A DNA stretch of 64,000 nucleotides from DASVWZ01 sp963715675 (GCA_963715675.1 OY970265.1:806001-870000); one strand, 5' to 3'; positions 8,347 to 17,714 are shown, counted from the first letter of the stretch. Numbers and translations: made by a program. The notes: generated by a model from the sequence alone, not told the origin.

Positions 8347-9153
8347 TCACGCCCCGGCTGCGGCGAATCGCGGCATGATCGGCAAAGATTCCACCAGTTG
8401 CCGCGTGTAAGCGTGGGCAGGGTTGCGGAAGATGTCAGCCGTCCGGCGGCATTCGACAATCTCCCCCTGATGCATGACTGCTACCCGGTGGCTGATCGTC
8501 GCCACCGAAAGCAGATCGTGCGAAATGTAGAGAATGCTCATGCCGAATTTCGCGCTGAGCTGCGAGAACAATTGCAGGATCTCGGCCTGCGTAATCAAGT
8601 CCAGTGCGCTGGTGGCTTCGTCGGCAATCAACAGCGGTGGCCGATGCAGCACCGCCATGGCAATCAGCACCCGCTGCGCCTGTCCCACGCTGAGCTGCGA
8701 AGGATAGCGTTTCAGGAACTCTGCTTCACCCGGCAGCGAGACGGTTTGCAGGGCGTCCAGCAGGGCTTGCTGACATTCCGCGTGCGGGCCGCCGCGATGG
8801 GCTTTCCAGGCTTCGGCCAATTGTGTTCCGATTCGCAAGGCGGGATTCAGCGCCGACATCGGACTCTGCAGGATCAGCCCAATTTCTTTTCCGCGCAGCT
8901 TGCGTAACTCCCGTTCCTGCAGCAGCATCAAGTCGCGGCCGTTGAACTGGATCGATCCCCGCGCCTCGGCTTTTTTCAGATAGAGCAGCCGAAGCACGGC
9001 CAGCGCCAGCGTGCTCTTGCCGCAGCCGCTCTGACCCACCAGGCCCAGGATCTCGCGTTCCTGTAAATCGAGCGACACCGCCCGCAGGACTTCCGGCTTC
9101 CCCGGATAATCCACCGAAAGGTGCAACGAGAGTAGCGGCGGCGTTTCCGGCAC
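8347..9153 (-). CDS. Oligopeptide/nickel-type ABC transporter ATPase (DppD/OppD-like)
   Basis: 268 aa, GTG start at 9153 that shares one base with the TAG of the upstream substrate-binding gene. Walker A GQSGCGKST is near residue 37, the ABC signature LSVGQAQR near 154, Walker B LLIADEAT near 177, and the H-loop Ser-His in YISHDL near 209. The C-terminal end stops at AYTRQLVESLP, where DppD-type proteins often carry an extra extension with a cluster of Cys; that is shorter here. It is the last gene of a four-gene operon. No second ATPase (DppF type) follows, so this ATPase may act as a homodimer or pair with one encoded elsewhere. Confidence 0.92.
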   Translation of the reverse strand: MPETPPLLSLHLSVDYPGKPEVLRAVSLDLQEREILGLVGQSGCGKSTLALAVLRLLYLKKAEARGSIQFNGRDLMLLQERELRKLRGKEIGLILQSPMSALNPALRIGTQLAEAWKAHRGGPHAECQQALLDALQTVSLPGEAEFLKRYPSQLSVGQAQRVLIAMAVLHRPPLLIADEATSALDLITQAEILQLFSQLSAKFGMSILYISHDLLSVATISHRVAVMHQGEIVECRRTADIFRNPAHAYTRQLVESLPIMPRFAAAGA

Positions 9154-10781
9154 TACTTTTTCGCAACCTCGCTGCCGAGCCAGAGCTGATCAATGTTCCA
9201 GTAAACCTGCGGCCGCAATACCACCGGGTGCGCATTGTGCACCGAGGTGGCTACCGCCGACAGCGCATTTTTGTTGATCAGGTAAATGAACGGCTCCTGT
9301 TCCCACGCAATCCCCTGGACCTTGTCGAAATATGTCTTGCGCTTCTTCGGGTCAGTCGAGGATGCCTGCGCCCGCATGAGTTCGTCGATCTGTGCTTCCC
9401 ACGCGGTTGCCGGCGTTTTCTGACTGGGGTTCCATTGGTGATCTTCGCCCGAACTCAGCCAGACGGTCATCAAGCCATTCGGGTCCAAATCGAGGTTGAC
9501 CAGTCCGAGCAGGCAGGCTTCATAGTCGTAGGTGCGCGTGATGCGCTCGATCAGGGAAGGGAAGTCCAGCGTGACCACGTTGACCTTGATGCCGATCTCG
9601 CCCAGGTCCTGCTGAATCATAGTGGCCATGCGCTCGCGCGGCTTGTTCCCCGCATTGGTGATGATGGAGAACTCCACCGCATGTCCGTCCCGGTCATGCA
9701 GAACGCCGTCTTGCAGCTTGAATCCGTCCTGGCCGAACCGCTGCAACGCGGACTTCGGGTCGAACGGATGAGGCTGAAGGCTCGAGTTAAACCAGAACTT
9801 GTTGGCCGGAGAAATCGCCCCCACCGCGGGAACTGCATGCCCGCGATAGACGATCCGCGCCATGTCGGCCCGGTTGATCGACTCCGAAATCCCGCGCCGG
9901 AAGTTGGTGGAAGTGAACCAGGCCTTCTTGTACGCAGGCAGAGGCGAACTCGCAACCTGGTTGAACCAGATTTGCTCGGTATCAAACGACGGACCCGCAT
10001 CGTGCGCCATGGATGCGTCCTGCGCAACCACTTTGTCGTAATACTCGGCATCCATCGAATTGATGAAATTGATCTCGCCGCGCGACAGACGGAGCATTTC
10101 GATGTCGCGGTTCGATTCGATGTCAATCCGGACAGAGTCGATATAGGGCAGCGCGTGACCCGAAGAATCTTTTTTCCAGTAATACGGATTCCGCTTCAAC
10201 AGCAGGTAAGCCCCGGCTTTATTTTCCGCGACATAGTACGGCCCCAGCACCGCTAGTTCCTTCTTCGGAGACGTCGACGACAGGATCGCCACTTGATCAA
10301 ACAGCCGGTCAATCCCGGCCACGGGCGCGGGGAACGTGATGCTGATCTGGTTTTTTCCCTGCACATGGGTTTCAACCTTGCCCTGGCTGGAGCGGAACGC
10401 GTCCCCAGTCGGCGAGTGCAGTGCGGGATCCATCAGTTGCTGCATGGTGTAGGCGACGTCATTGACCCCGAAAGGCGTGCCGTCGGAGAAACGCAGGCCC
10501 TCGCGCAGGGTGAAGCTGATCGTCTTGCTGCCATTGCTGACCTTCCAGGCGCTCGCCAACTCAGGCTCCATGTCCTGAGTAGAACGATTCATGCGGACCA
10601 GCACGCCACCGGTCAGGTAACGCACCGTCTCGTCCGGTTCGGTAGAGGCCAACAGCGGATTCAGCGTTTTCGGCTCGGCATGCAGGCAGAAGCGCAGTTC
10701 TCCGCCCGATTGCGCCAGGCCGGCGGCGGATAGCACAGCAATCAAAGTGACTCGAACCAGACAGGTCAGAAGCCTTTTCAT
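9153..10781 (-). CDS. Peptide/nickel ABC substrate-binding protein (SBP_bac_5 family)
   Basis: 542 aa from the ATG at 10781, which overlaps the stop of the permease by 4 bp. The frame stays open further upstream, but that is shadow of the permease gene. A signal peptide (MKRLLTCLVRVTLIAVLSAAGLAQ) has no lipobox Cys. The mature protein starts GGELRFCLHAEPKTLNPLLAS, the family opening, and continues with FTLREGLRFSDGTPFGVNDVAYTMQ, the signature of family 5. It binds peptides or related ligands in the periplasm and delivers them to the permeases. The third position in the operon (permease, permease, binding protein, ATPase) is less usual than a leading binding protein. Confidence 0.92.
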   Translation of the reverse strand: MKRLLTCLVRVTLIAVLSAAGLAQSGGELRFCLHAEPKTLNPLLASTEPDETVRYLTGGVLVRMNRSTQDMEPELASAWKVSNGSKTISFTLREGLRFSDGTPFGVNDVAYTMQQLMDPALHSPTGDAFRSSQGKVETHVQGKNQISITFPAPVAGIDRLFDQVAILSSTSPKKELAVLGPYYVAENKAGAYLLLKRNPYYWKKDSSGHALPYIDSVRIDIESNRDIEMLRLSRGEINFINSMDAEYYDKVVAQDASMAHDAGPSFDTEQIWFNQVASSPLPAYKKAWFTSTNFRRGISESINRADMARIVYRGHAVPAVGAISPANKFWFNSSLQPHPFDPKSALQRFGQDGFKLQDGVLHDRDGHAVEFSIITNAGNKPRERMATMIQQDLGEIGIKVNVVTLDFPSLIERITRTYDYEACLLGLVNLDLDPNGLMTVWLSSGEDHQWNPSQKTPATAWEAQIDELMRAQASSTDPKKRKTYFDKVQGIAWEQEPFIYLINKNALSAVATSVHNAHPVVLRPQVYWNIDQLWLGSEVAKK

Positions 10782-11584
10782 GCGGGTAACTCCTCTTTGT
10801 TCAGGACAAGATGAAAACTGCTGATGACGACCACAAACAGAATCAAAGGAACGAATTTCCACGGTTGGCCGGAGAGGCTCGAAAAGCTCTCCAATTCGCG
10901 CAGAAGACTGCCCCACGAGGGCAGCGGTTCCGCCACGCCCAGCCCCAGAATCCCGAGATTCGCCTCGGTCAAAATAAATACCGGAATCGAAATCCAGAAC
11001 TGCGCATAAAGCACCGGCTTCAAATTCGGCGCCAGATGGCGCCAAAGAAGCCGGAATCCGCCAATCCCCGACGCCCGCGCCAGCAACACGAAATCGGATC
11101 GCGACAAGCTGTGGGCTCCCGCGCACACCACCCGCGCCGCCCCCGCCCAGCCCAGACACCCCAGCAGAGCGAACGTAATCAACACCGAAGTGAGCGGAGC
11201 CACATTCAGCGGGAGCAAAGCTCTCACCGTGATTAGCAGAAACAGCCACGGCAGCGAGAGGAACAGGTCCGTTCCAGCCATTACTCCGCGCTCGATCCAT
11301 CCACCTGCAAAACCGGCTGCTCCTCCGATGAACGCCGCCAGCAAAGTCGTAAGCAGCGCCGCCGCAGGCGCCAGCAACAACGAAACCCGCGCCCCGTAGA
11401 GCACACGCGAAAAGCGGTCCCGGCCAAGATCATCGGTCCCCAGCCAATGCTGAGCCGAAGGCGCCGCATCCGGCAACTCGCGGAACTGGTGCGCGTACGA
11501 AGACGGCGCCACATAGCCGGCCAACAGGCAGGCCAGCGAGACCACCGCCAGAAACCCAATCGCAATGAAGCGCGCGCACTTCAT
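10778..11584 (-). CDS. ABC permease, DppC/OppC-like
   Basis: 268 aa. It has an N-terminal membrane segment (FIAIGFLAVVSLACLLAGYVA), then the OppC-specific HWLGTDDLGRDRFSRVLYGARVSL, four or five more membrane segments, and the EAA-loop region FVLLARASGIGGFRLLWRHLAPNLKP. It begins 4 bp inside the preceding permease gene (overlap 11581-11584) and ends 4 bp inside the binding-protein gene, so the operon is tightly coupled. It forms half of the transmembrane channel. Confidence 0.92.
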   Translation of the reverse strand: MKCARFIAIGFLAVVSLACLLAGYVAPSSYAHQFRELPDAAPSAQHWLGTDDLGRDRFSRVLYGARVSLLLAPAAALLTTLLAAFIGGAAGFAGGWIERGVMAGTDLFLSLPWLFLLITVRALLPLNVAPLTSVLITFALLGCLGWAGAARVVCAGAHSLSRSDFVLLARASGIGGFRLLWRHLAPNLKPVLYAQFWISIPVFILTEANLGILGLGVAEPLPSWGSLLRELESFSSLSGQPWKFVPLILFVVVISSFHLVLNKEELPA

Positions 11585-12399
11585 GCTTCACTCATCCGCA
11601 GGCGTTTGCCAAACAAGTCAGGCAGCGAATTCGAAACCAGCGTCACCAGCGTGACCATCATGGTCAGATTCACCAGCAGCCAGAGGTCCCGCCCCAAGGC
11701 CGCCTTCCAGGCAAGCTGTCCAATGCCCGGAATGTCGCACAGCGCTTCCATGGGGATTGCCGCCGTGAACGCCAGGCTGACCGACACTCCTGCCAGCGCC
11801 AACAGTTGTGGCGTTGCCGAAGGCAGGATGTGCCACAGCAGAACGCGCAGTTCACCCAGGCCTTTCGCCCGCGCCGTCAGCACATGCGGCAATGACGCGC
11901 TCCGCGCCAGCAGATTCTGCGAGTAGCGAAATACTTTGGGCAACACCACCAGCCCCAGAATCAGCCGCACCGGCGCCTGCGCCAGCACAAACAGCAACGC
12001 CAGCACCGCCGCGGGCAGACAAAGCAAAACTCCGGCCAGCAGATTTCCCAGCAAGTCCAGATACCACGATCGCGATATCACCACCGCCATCGCCAACGAG
12101 AGACCCAAAGTCCAACCCAGAAGCAATCCCAGCCCAACCGACTTCAGGGTTTCCGGGAAACGGTCCGCGATCAGCCGCAATACCGGCTGCTGCAAGGTGC
12201 GCGAAATTCCCAGATCGCCATGCGCTACGCGCGTCAGGTAATGAAAGTAGAAAGCAAAAAGATTGCTGTCAGCGGCGTGCGCCTGCCGCAATGCCTCAAC
12301 GCTCTGCGAGCTCAAGCGGGAATCCAGTTCTTCCTCGTCCACACTGAACCCCGGAGCCAGACGTACCAGGGCTGCACCCAGGAAACCGCCCAGCAACAC
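11581..12399 (-). CDS. ABC permease, DppB/OppB-like (N-terminus uncertain)
   Basis: 272 aa from a GTG at 12399. It has about six membrane segments, the family feature LRLIADRFPETLKSVGLGLLLGWTLGLSLA, and the EAA loop ASLPHVLTARAKGLGELRVLLWHILPSATPQLL. This start cuts the first membrane helix short. The frame is open upstream to a TGA and reads LSQLAKLATKILLVV just before it, a fitting N-terminus without a usual start codon. An ATG at 12451 lies in another frame; one extra CT in the CTCTCT tract (12435-12441) would join it and give M-T-Y-A-L-S-Q-L. Either a non-standard start or a slippage frameshift is possible. Confidence 0.85.
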   Translation of the reverse strand: MLLGGFLGAALVRLAPGFSVDEEELDSRLSSQSVEALRQAHAADSNLFAFYFHYLTRVAHGDLGISRTLQQPVLRLIADRFPETLKSVGLGLLLGWTLGLSLAMAVVISRSWYLDLLGNLLAGVLLCLPAAVLALLFVLAQAPVRLILGLVVLPKVFRYSQNLLARSASLPHVLTARAKGLGELRVLLWHILPSATPQLLALAGVSVSLAFTAAIPMEALCDIPGIGQLAWKAALGRDLWLLVNLTMMVTLVTLVSNSLPDLFGKRLRMSEA

Positions 12400-13008
12400 G
12401 ACGAGCAGGATCTTAGTCGCGAGTTTTGCCAGTTGAGAGAGCGTAAGTCATCCCCCGTAGCGGTTCTGCCTGGGTGCGCCCACACTTCGACACACAGGCT
12501 AGGAATATCAGCTAACCTCATGGCGGGCAATAACATGTGGACAATACAGCAAACTTCAGTAACTCCGGTTTGATACTCCGAAAGGGTTCTGCACGCACGG
12601 ATTCTTGCCGAGGCTGTGGGACGGCCGCAGGAAAAACTCTGGCTATAGGTCGCGCAACGCTTTCCGCGCTTGCGATAACTGCCTCACTCTCGCTAACACG
12701 CTTTGGATACGAGCGCTCGAACTGAGCCTTTTGCGACTTCGGCAACTTTTCCGCGCGGCCTGCTGGCGCACCTGCCTTGTGAATATCTTTCCCGTTTTCG
12801 CGGTTGACGAGCGCCCCCCCCCCCGCCATAAAATTTCAGGCGCAAGCTGAGGGAGGCGAGCATCGTTGCTCACTCGGCAATTGACACTTCGCTACTGTCC
12901 CCGCCGCGTAACCGCGATGCGCCCTTCCACACAGTCCCGCAGCAGCAGTCCTTTTCATCTCTGTCTCCCAATACCACGACCCCACTGCCAAAGGAGGCAG
13001 TTATTTAA
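12400..13008. other. 609-bp intergenic region with a C11 homopolymer
   Basis: No supported gene. It holds the upstream region of the minus-strand ABC operon and of the plus-strand phosphoesterase. A run of 11 C residues lies at 12814-12824. A Shine-Dalgarno AAGGAGG at 12991-12997 belongs to the phosphoesterase start at 13009. Confidence 0.6.
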
Positions 13009-13081
13009 ATGAAACTCATTCTTAAAGCCCTCTCACCGCTCGCAATATTCTCGTCGACGCTAGCAGTCGCCGCGACCAACA

Positions 13082-13090
13082 CACCCAACA
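13082..13090. repeat. Left target-site duplication of the IS256-family element (CACCCAACA)
   Basis: The 9-bp sequence CACCCAACA directly precedes the left inverted repeat and recurs at 14532-14540. Eight to nine bp is the normal duplication for IS256-family elements. Confidence 0.9.
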
Positions 13091-14531
13091 GAGGATGCCC
13101 GTTAATTCGTAGAAAGTAGCGACTCTCGACCCCGGTCATAATGGCCGAGGGTAGTTTTTCTGCCAAGAAAAAGGAGAGAGTCGCTATGAAGAGACGATAC
13201 CAGATCGACCAGCAACGAGCGGTGCAAGAATTCCGACAGTTGGCCCGCGAAGAAAATCCCAACCTGCAGATGATGTTTCCGATGACCGAGGTCGTCGGTC
13301 TGCTGCACGAAGGGGTGGGCCACCTCATGCGCGAAGCCGGGTTGGCGTTGATGAGCCTGGTGATGGAGGAAGAAGTGCGGCACCTGGCCGGGGAGCGGCA
13401 TGAGCAGCATCCGGCGCGGCGCGCCCACCGCTGGGGAAAAGAAGCCGGTTACTGCGTGGTGGACGGGCAGAAGGTGCCGATCCAGAGAACGCGTCTGCGC
13501 AACCCGGAAAATCGTGAGCAACGGCTGGGAAGTTACGAGTTGTTCCAGCGCAGCGGACCGCTGGAGCACGCGGTGTGGGACAAGATGATGCGCGGGCTGT
13601 CGACGCGCAACTACGGGGCGGTGGTAAAAGATTTTCGCGAAGCCTACGGGGTGGAGAAGTCGGCGGTGAGCGACAACTTCATCGCCTCCAGCCGGGAGAA
13701 GCTGCAGGAGTTGATGGAGCGTCCGCTGGGCGAGTTACGGTTGTGTGCGGTGCTGATCGACGGCACGCCGTTCCGCGACCGGCAAATGATCGTGGCCCTG
13801 GGCATCAATAGCGACGGGCGCAAAACGGTGTTGGGCCTGCGCGAAGGAGCGACCGAGAATGCCGCCGTGGTGAGTGAGTTACTCGGCGATCTGGCGGCGC
13901 GCGGGCTGGACTTCAGCGTGCCGCGTCTGTATGTGCTCGACGGAGGCAAGGCGCTGGCGGCGGCGGTGCGGCGTCATGCCGGCGAGGCGGCGTTCATCCA
14001 GCGTTGCCAGGTGCACAAGCGGCGTAATGTGGTGGACCACTTACCCGAAGAACACAAGCCAGCGGTCAAGAAGAAGCTGCAGAACGCCTACGCCATGAGC
14101 GAATACACCGACGCCAGGCGCGCTCTGGAGCGGCTGCATCGCGAACTGATGGAGCTGAATCCGAGCGCCGCCCGCAGCCTGGAGGAAGGCATGGACGAGA
14201 CGCTCACCGTGCACCGTTTGCGCGTGCCCGCGCAGTTGCGCCGCACCCTGGCGAGCACCAACGTGATCGAGTCAGCTTTCTCCATCGTGGAAACGGTTTG
14301 CCGCAACGTGAAACGCTGGCGGGCGGGAGACCACATCGAGCGTTGGGTCGGCTCGGGCCTGCTGGTGGCCGAGCGCCAGTTCCGCAAAGTGCAGGGATAT
14401 CGGGAGATTCCCCAGCTATTGACTGCGCTAGCCAACGCGGTTTCTAAGAAGACGGTTGCCGAGCAAGGAAAGGTTGCGTAACCTATGACGGTCGAGAGTC
14501 GCTAACTTTCAACGGAGTTCCGGGCAATCTC
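13091..14531 (+). mobile_element. Complete IS256-family insertion sequence, 1441 bp
   Basis: The imperfect terminal inverted repeats are about 41 bp: the left end (13091-13131) starts GAGGATGCCCGTTAATTCG, and the right end read inward (from 14531) starts GAGATTGCCCGGAACTCCG. Both then share GAAAGT and AGCGACTCTCGACC with one 1-bp gap. The element carries a single mutator-type transposase and is flanked by CACCCAACA copies. It inserted within the signal-peptide region of the phosphoesterase gene. Intact ends, an intact gene and a perfect duplication suggest a fairly recent insertion. Confidence 0.93.
13186..14481 (+). CDS. IS256-family (mutator-type) transposase
   Basis: 431 aa from the ATG at 13186, preceded by AAGGAG at 9 bp; an upstream ATG at 13141 would add 15 residues within the left-end region. 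DDE residues are visible: Asp in CAVLIDGTPF, Asp in LYVLDGGKAL, Glu in STNVIESAF. Other family features are CQVHKRRNVVDHLP and the GLSTRNYGAVVKDF segment. The length is normal for the family. The frame is intact, so the element could still be mobile. It catalyses cut-and-paste/copy-out transposition of 13091-14531. Confidence 0.95.
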   Translation: MKRRYQIDQQRAVQEFRQLAREENPNLQMMFPMTEVVGLLHEGVGHLMREAGLALMSLVMEEEVRHLAGERHEQHPARRAHRWGKEAGYCVVDGQKVPIQRTRLRNPENREQRLGSYELFQRSGPLEHAVWDKMMRGLSTRNYGAVVKDFREAYGVEKSAVSDNFIASSREKLQELMERPLGELRLCAVLIDGTPFRDRQMIVALGINSDGRKTVLGLREGATENAAVVSELLGDLAARGLDFSVPRLYVLDGGKALAAAVRRHAGEAAFIQRCQVHKRRNVVDHLPEEHKPAVKKKLQNAYAMSEYTDARRALERLHRELMELNPSAARSLEEGMDETLTVHRLRVPAQLRRTLASTNVIESAFSIVETVCRNVKRWRAGDHIERWVGSGLLVAERQFRKVQGYREIPQLLTALANAVSKKTVAEQGKVA

Positions 14532-14540
14532 CACCCAACA
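14532..14540. repeat. Right target-site duplication (CACCCAACA)
   Basis: Identical to 13082-13090 and directly follows the right inverted repeat; it marks where the phosphoesterase reading frame resumes. Confidence 0.9.
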
Positions 14541-16337
14541 CGCCAATCCAACACGTGATCATCGTAATCCAGGAGAACCGCACGCCGGACAATCTCTTCC
14601 ACGAGGACTCGACCCTGATCAGTCACGGCGCTGATATCATCCCGCAACCTGCCACGCTGGCAACGGCCTGCAACGGCATGGGAGCCACTTTGTACCCGGC
14701 CCCGCTAGCCTCCTGCTTTGACCCTGACCATTCCCATGGCCGAGAGCCGAACAGCAACTACCTCGGCGCCTGGACGCAGACCTACGACAACGGCAAGATG
14801 GACGGCGCCTGCAACGTCCACATCAATGTGCAGTTCTGCAACACGAACCCGTCATGCTACAACAGCAAGACCAAGACCGGAACATGCCCCTACACCTACG
14901 TGGACAATACCCCGATCTCCCCAAAGACTAAGGGTGTCCTGCAACCCTACTTCGACATGGCAAACACCTACGGCTTTGCCAATTACACATTTCAGACTAA
15001 TCAAGGACCGAGCTTCCAGGCCCATCAGTTCTTGTCTCTGGAACCTCTGCGCCTACAAGCGACCAAAACGACAACAGCTGCAACAAGGGCGATAAGAGCT
15101 ATTGCTACCAGTGGTTCTCCGCAGAGCTGCAGAACGTCGCCAACGGCTACTGGGGCTGCCCGGGCGCCTACGGCAACAACGTGGGAGATATCCTCGAGGT
15201 CGATCCGAGCGGGGTCGAGTACGAGGGCATGTACAACAGCGGTAAACCGTGCTACGACCACAACACCCTTGCCGACCTGCTCGACAACAACACCATCAAC
15301 AACAACGCCATCACCTGGAAGTATTATCCCCAAGGACCGCATCCCGGCATCTCGCTGTGGACGGCGCCCAACGCCATCAAGAACATCTGCTCGGCCTCAA
15401 ACGACGGGGACGGTAACTACTCCTGCGGCGGTACCTATTGGACAACCCACGTGGACCCCCCGCCGCCCAGTCCGCAAGGGAACGCTATGGCGCCAATCCT
15501 CACCGACATCGGCAACTGCGCCCTGCCCAACGTGAGCTGGGTCATCCCCGACGGCTCGTGGTCCGACCACGCGGGCCTCAGCGATAACGGTACCGAGGAC
15601 GGCAACTACGGTCCCTCTTGGGTGGCGGCGATCGTCAACGCCGTCGGCAACAGCTGGCAGAACAGCGGGACCGGCCACCAGTGCGACTACTGGGGCGGCA
15701 ACACCACCGGCAATGCCTCTCAGCCGACCGTCATCATCGTCGTTTGGGACGATTGGGGCGGATGGTATGATCACGTCCTGCCTTGGAACTGCCAATCGAA
15801 TTACCAAGGCGGCAACTGCCTCGGGTACCCGCAGAACGGCGGCGGTCAGCAATACGTCTACGGCTTCCGCGTGCCCATGCTCGTTATTTCCGCTTACAAC
15901 AATCACGCCCAGGGCCAATCGGACGGCTATACCGGCTATATCTCCGGCGCCTGCGGCCAAAGCGGCCAGCTCACCTGCCCGAACGAGGGCGCCGGGCTGG
16001 TCCACGATTTCGGCAGCATCCTCAACTTCATCGAGTATGCCTTCGGAACCAACGGGAACCTCCTCAGCCTGTCGGGCGACCCGAAGAACCTGAACAAGGG
16101 AATCAATCCCACCTACCTGTACGCGGATTACTGGGCGCCAGACTGGTACCAGTCCGGCAATTGCACTCAGAAGCAGTGCCAATACTCGCTCTCCGACTTC
16201 TTCACCGGAAACTGGAGCCAGACCACAGGCTTCACCCAAATTGACGCTCCTTCCCCTGCCAGTGTCTTCGAGAATTGGATGGTGACCGCGACCGACCCCG
16301 ACGACGACGATGAGGAGTCGCAGTAGACCCGGCGTGC

Positions 16338-16373
16338 GGCCAGCGGGCGTATCCCCGTGCAAACCCGCTGGCC
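16338..16373. terminator. Strong 10-bp stem between phosphoesterase relic and GloVer gene
   Basis: GGCCAGCGGG (16338-16347) pairs perfectly with CCCGCTGGCC (16364-16373) around a 16-nt loop, 12 bp after the phosphoesterase stop. No T-run follows, so it could be a transcript-end or mRNA-stabilising hairpin rather than a classical terminator. Confidence 0.45.
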
Positions 16374-16442
16374 CCCGGCCCCTGGAGCTGGTATGCTGCG
16401 GGAAGAGACCGGTCGCACGCCCTCCCCAAGAGGAGTTCAACG

Positions 16443-17636
16443 ATGACTCTACGCATTAGGTCCCTCATCGCGGCCTTCGTACTATGCCTCGCGTCCAACG
16501 CTTGGTGTACCCCAAAGTACAAAGTGCTGCACGCGTTCACAGGCGGAAACGACGGCGGCGGCCTGTTTGGGAGCCTGCTGGTCGATCACCGCGGCAACGT
16601 GTACGGCACCACGAACTTCGGCGGTGCCAACGGAGGAGGCACAGTCTTTGAACTGACCCCGGATGCGGGCGGCACGTGGAACTTGACGAACCTATACAGC
16701 TTCTGCAGCCAACCCGAATGCTCGGACGGAAACGCCTCTTACGCCGGCGTGACCTCCGATAAGGCGGGAGACCTCTACGGCACCACTAGCGACGGCGGCG
16801 CTGACCAGTACGGAACTATCTTCGGGCTTACGCCAGAGCAGGACGGGGCCTGGACCGAAACCGTGCTTCACAGCTTCACCCAAGACGACGATGGGGGAGC
16901 GCCCCACGCAGGCGTAGCCATGGACCCCCTCGGCGACTTTTTTGGAACCGGGGCCGCATGGGCGTTCGAATTGTCCAAGGGCTCTGACGGCTGGATACTG
17001 GACGGTCTCCACGCCTTCACCGGCCAGAACGGCGACGGCGACGGGCCCGCTGGCCTGATTCGGGACTCATCCGGCAACCTGTACGGCACCACGGAATACG
17101 GTGGCGTTGGCGGCGGCCGAGGCGGTGGCATAGCCTACGAACTATCGCCGAAACCAGATGGTACGTGGAAGGAGAACATCCTTCACTCCTTCGAAAACGA
17201 GCCCTCCAACCCGGTCGGCTCCCTGGCCATGAGCCAAACCGGCGACCTGTACGGAGCGACTGCCGGTTACCAAGGAGGCTCAATTTTCAAGCTCACCCGC
17301 GAGAAAGGGAAAACCTGGAAGAAGTCCGCGTTGCACGTTTTCAGCGCCGGAGCCGGCGGCGACAGCCCGTTCGCCGGCGTGGTCGTCAGTAGGTCCGGGG
17401 TGATCTACGGTACGACCGGCTACGGCGGCGATCCTAACTGTTACTGCGGCGTCGTCTTCAAGCTTGCGTCGCTGCCGCATGGCAAATGGAAGTACACCGT
17501 CCTCCATCGCTTCCTGGGCGTCGACGGCGCCCAACCTGGAGCCAGTCTCAGTCTCGATGACAAAGGAAACCTCTACGGCACCACCGAACTCGGCGGCACC
17601 TACGGGGTCGGCGTCGCCTTCGAACTCACCCCGTAG
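16443..17636 (+). CDS. Secreted GloVer-repeat protein (TIGR03803-type choice-of-anchor tandem repeats)
   Basis: 397 aa with a signal peptide (MTLRIRSLIAAFVLCLASNAWC) and AAGAGGAG before the ATG. About seven repeats of the form G-N/D-LYGTT--GG followed by GTVFELTP-----W----LYSF (for example GNVYGTTNFGG, GDLYGTTSDGG, GNLYGTTEYGG, GNLYGTTELGG) span the whole mature chain. This is the tandem repeat named after Gloeobacter and Verrucomicrobia, abundant in Acidobacteria and expected to fold as a beta-propeller. Function is unknown; extracellular location is inferred. It directly follows the phosphoesterase pseudogene, an association echoed at 40855. Confidence 0.88.
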   Translation: MTLRIRSLIAAFVLCLASNAWCTPKYKVLHAFTGGNDGGGLFGSLLVDHRGNVYGTTNFGGANGGGTVFELTPDAGGTWNLTNLYSFCSQPECSDGNASYAGVTSDKAGDLYGTTSDGGADQYGTIFGLTPEQDGAWTETVLHSFTQDDDGGAPHAGVAMDPLGDFFGTGAAWAFELSKGSDGWILDGLHAFTGQNGDGDGPAGLIRDSSGNLYGTTEYGGVGGGRGGGIAYELSPKPDGTWKENILHSFENEPSNPVGSLAMSQTGDLYGATAGYQGGSIFKLTREKGKTWKKSALHVFSAGAGGDSPFAGVVVSRSGVIYGTTGYGGDPNCYCGVVFKLASLPHGKWKYTVLHRFLGVDGAQPGASLSLDDKGNLYGTTELGGTYGVGVAFELTP

Positions 17637-17685
17637 ACGGCGCTTCTAGCCGCGTGGGACCTGCACGCCCCTCTTAACCTCCTCC

Positions 17686-17714
17686 TTGACAACACCGTAC
17701 CCCGAGCGCACAAT
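17686..17714 (+). promoter_or_regulatory. Sigma-70-type promoter, TTGACA-N17-CACAAT
   Basis: A consensus -35 TTGACA (17686-17691) lies exactly 17 bp from CACAAT (17709-17714; 4 of 6 matches). It points at a short reading frame starting at 17773, of which only about 52 codons remain. Confidence 0.5.

Larger units (their letters stand above)
13009..16326 (+). pseudogene. Secreted phosphoesterase (phospholipase C-type), split by an IS and frameshifted
   Basis: The ATG at 13009, with AAGGAGG upstream, opens a signal peptide (MKLILKALSPLAIFSS, then TLAVAA) cut at 13090 by an IS256-family element. Removing 13091-14531 plus one copy of the 9-bp duplication joins the frame exactly into ATNTPNTPIQHVIIVIQEN, the canonical start of the phosphoesterase family (PF04185), with ENRTPDNLF next. 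A second lesion, loss of 1 nt within 15028-15035 (AHQFL to LVSGTSAP), shifts frame. The rest carries WDDWGGWYDHV and VHDFGSILNFIEY. Restored, the protein would be 622 aa. The enzyme class cleaves phospholipids or other phosphodiesters outside the cell. The second half (from 15181) is open to the stop. The single-base loss could also be a sequencing error. Confidence 0.88.

Noticed and set aside
9153..11300. A 715-aa frame suggesting a permease-binding protein fusion
   Set aside because: The upstream part is the wrong frame of the permease gene. The real start at 10781 has a signal peptide and an ATGA overlap.
13105..13132. Element ends placed at GAAAGT (13112 and 14510)
   Set aside because: No duplication flanks those points. 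Extending both ends outward keeps the inverted-repeat match and reaches the CACCCAACA copies exactly.
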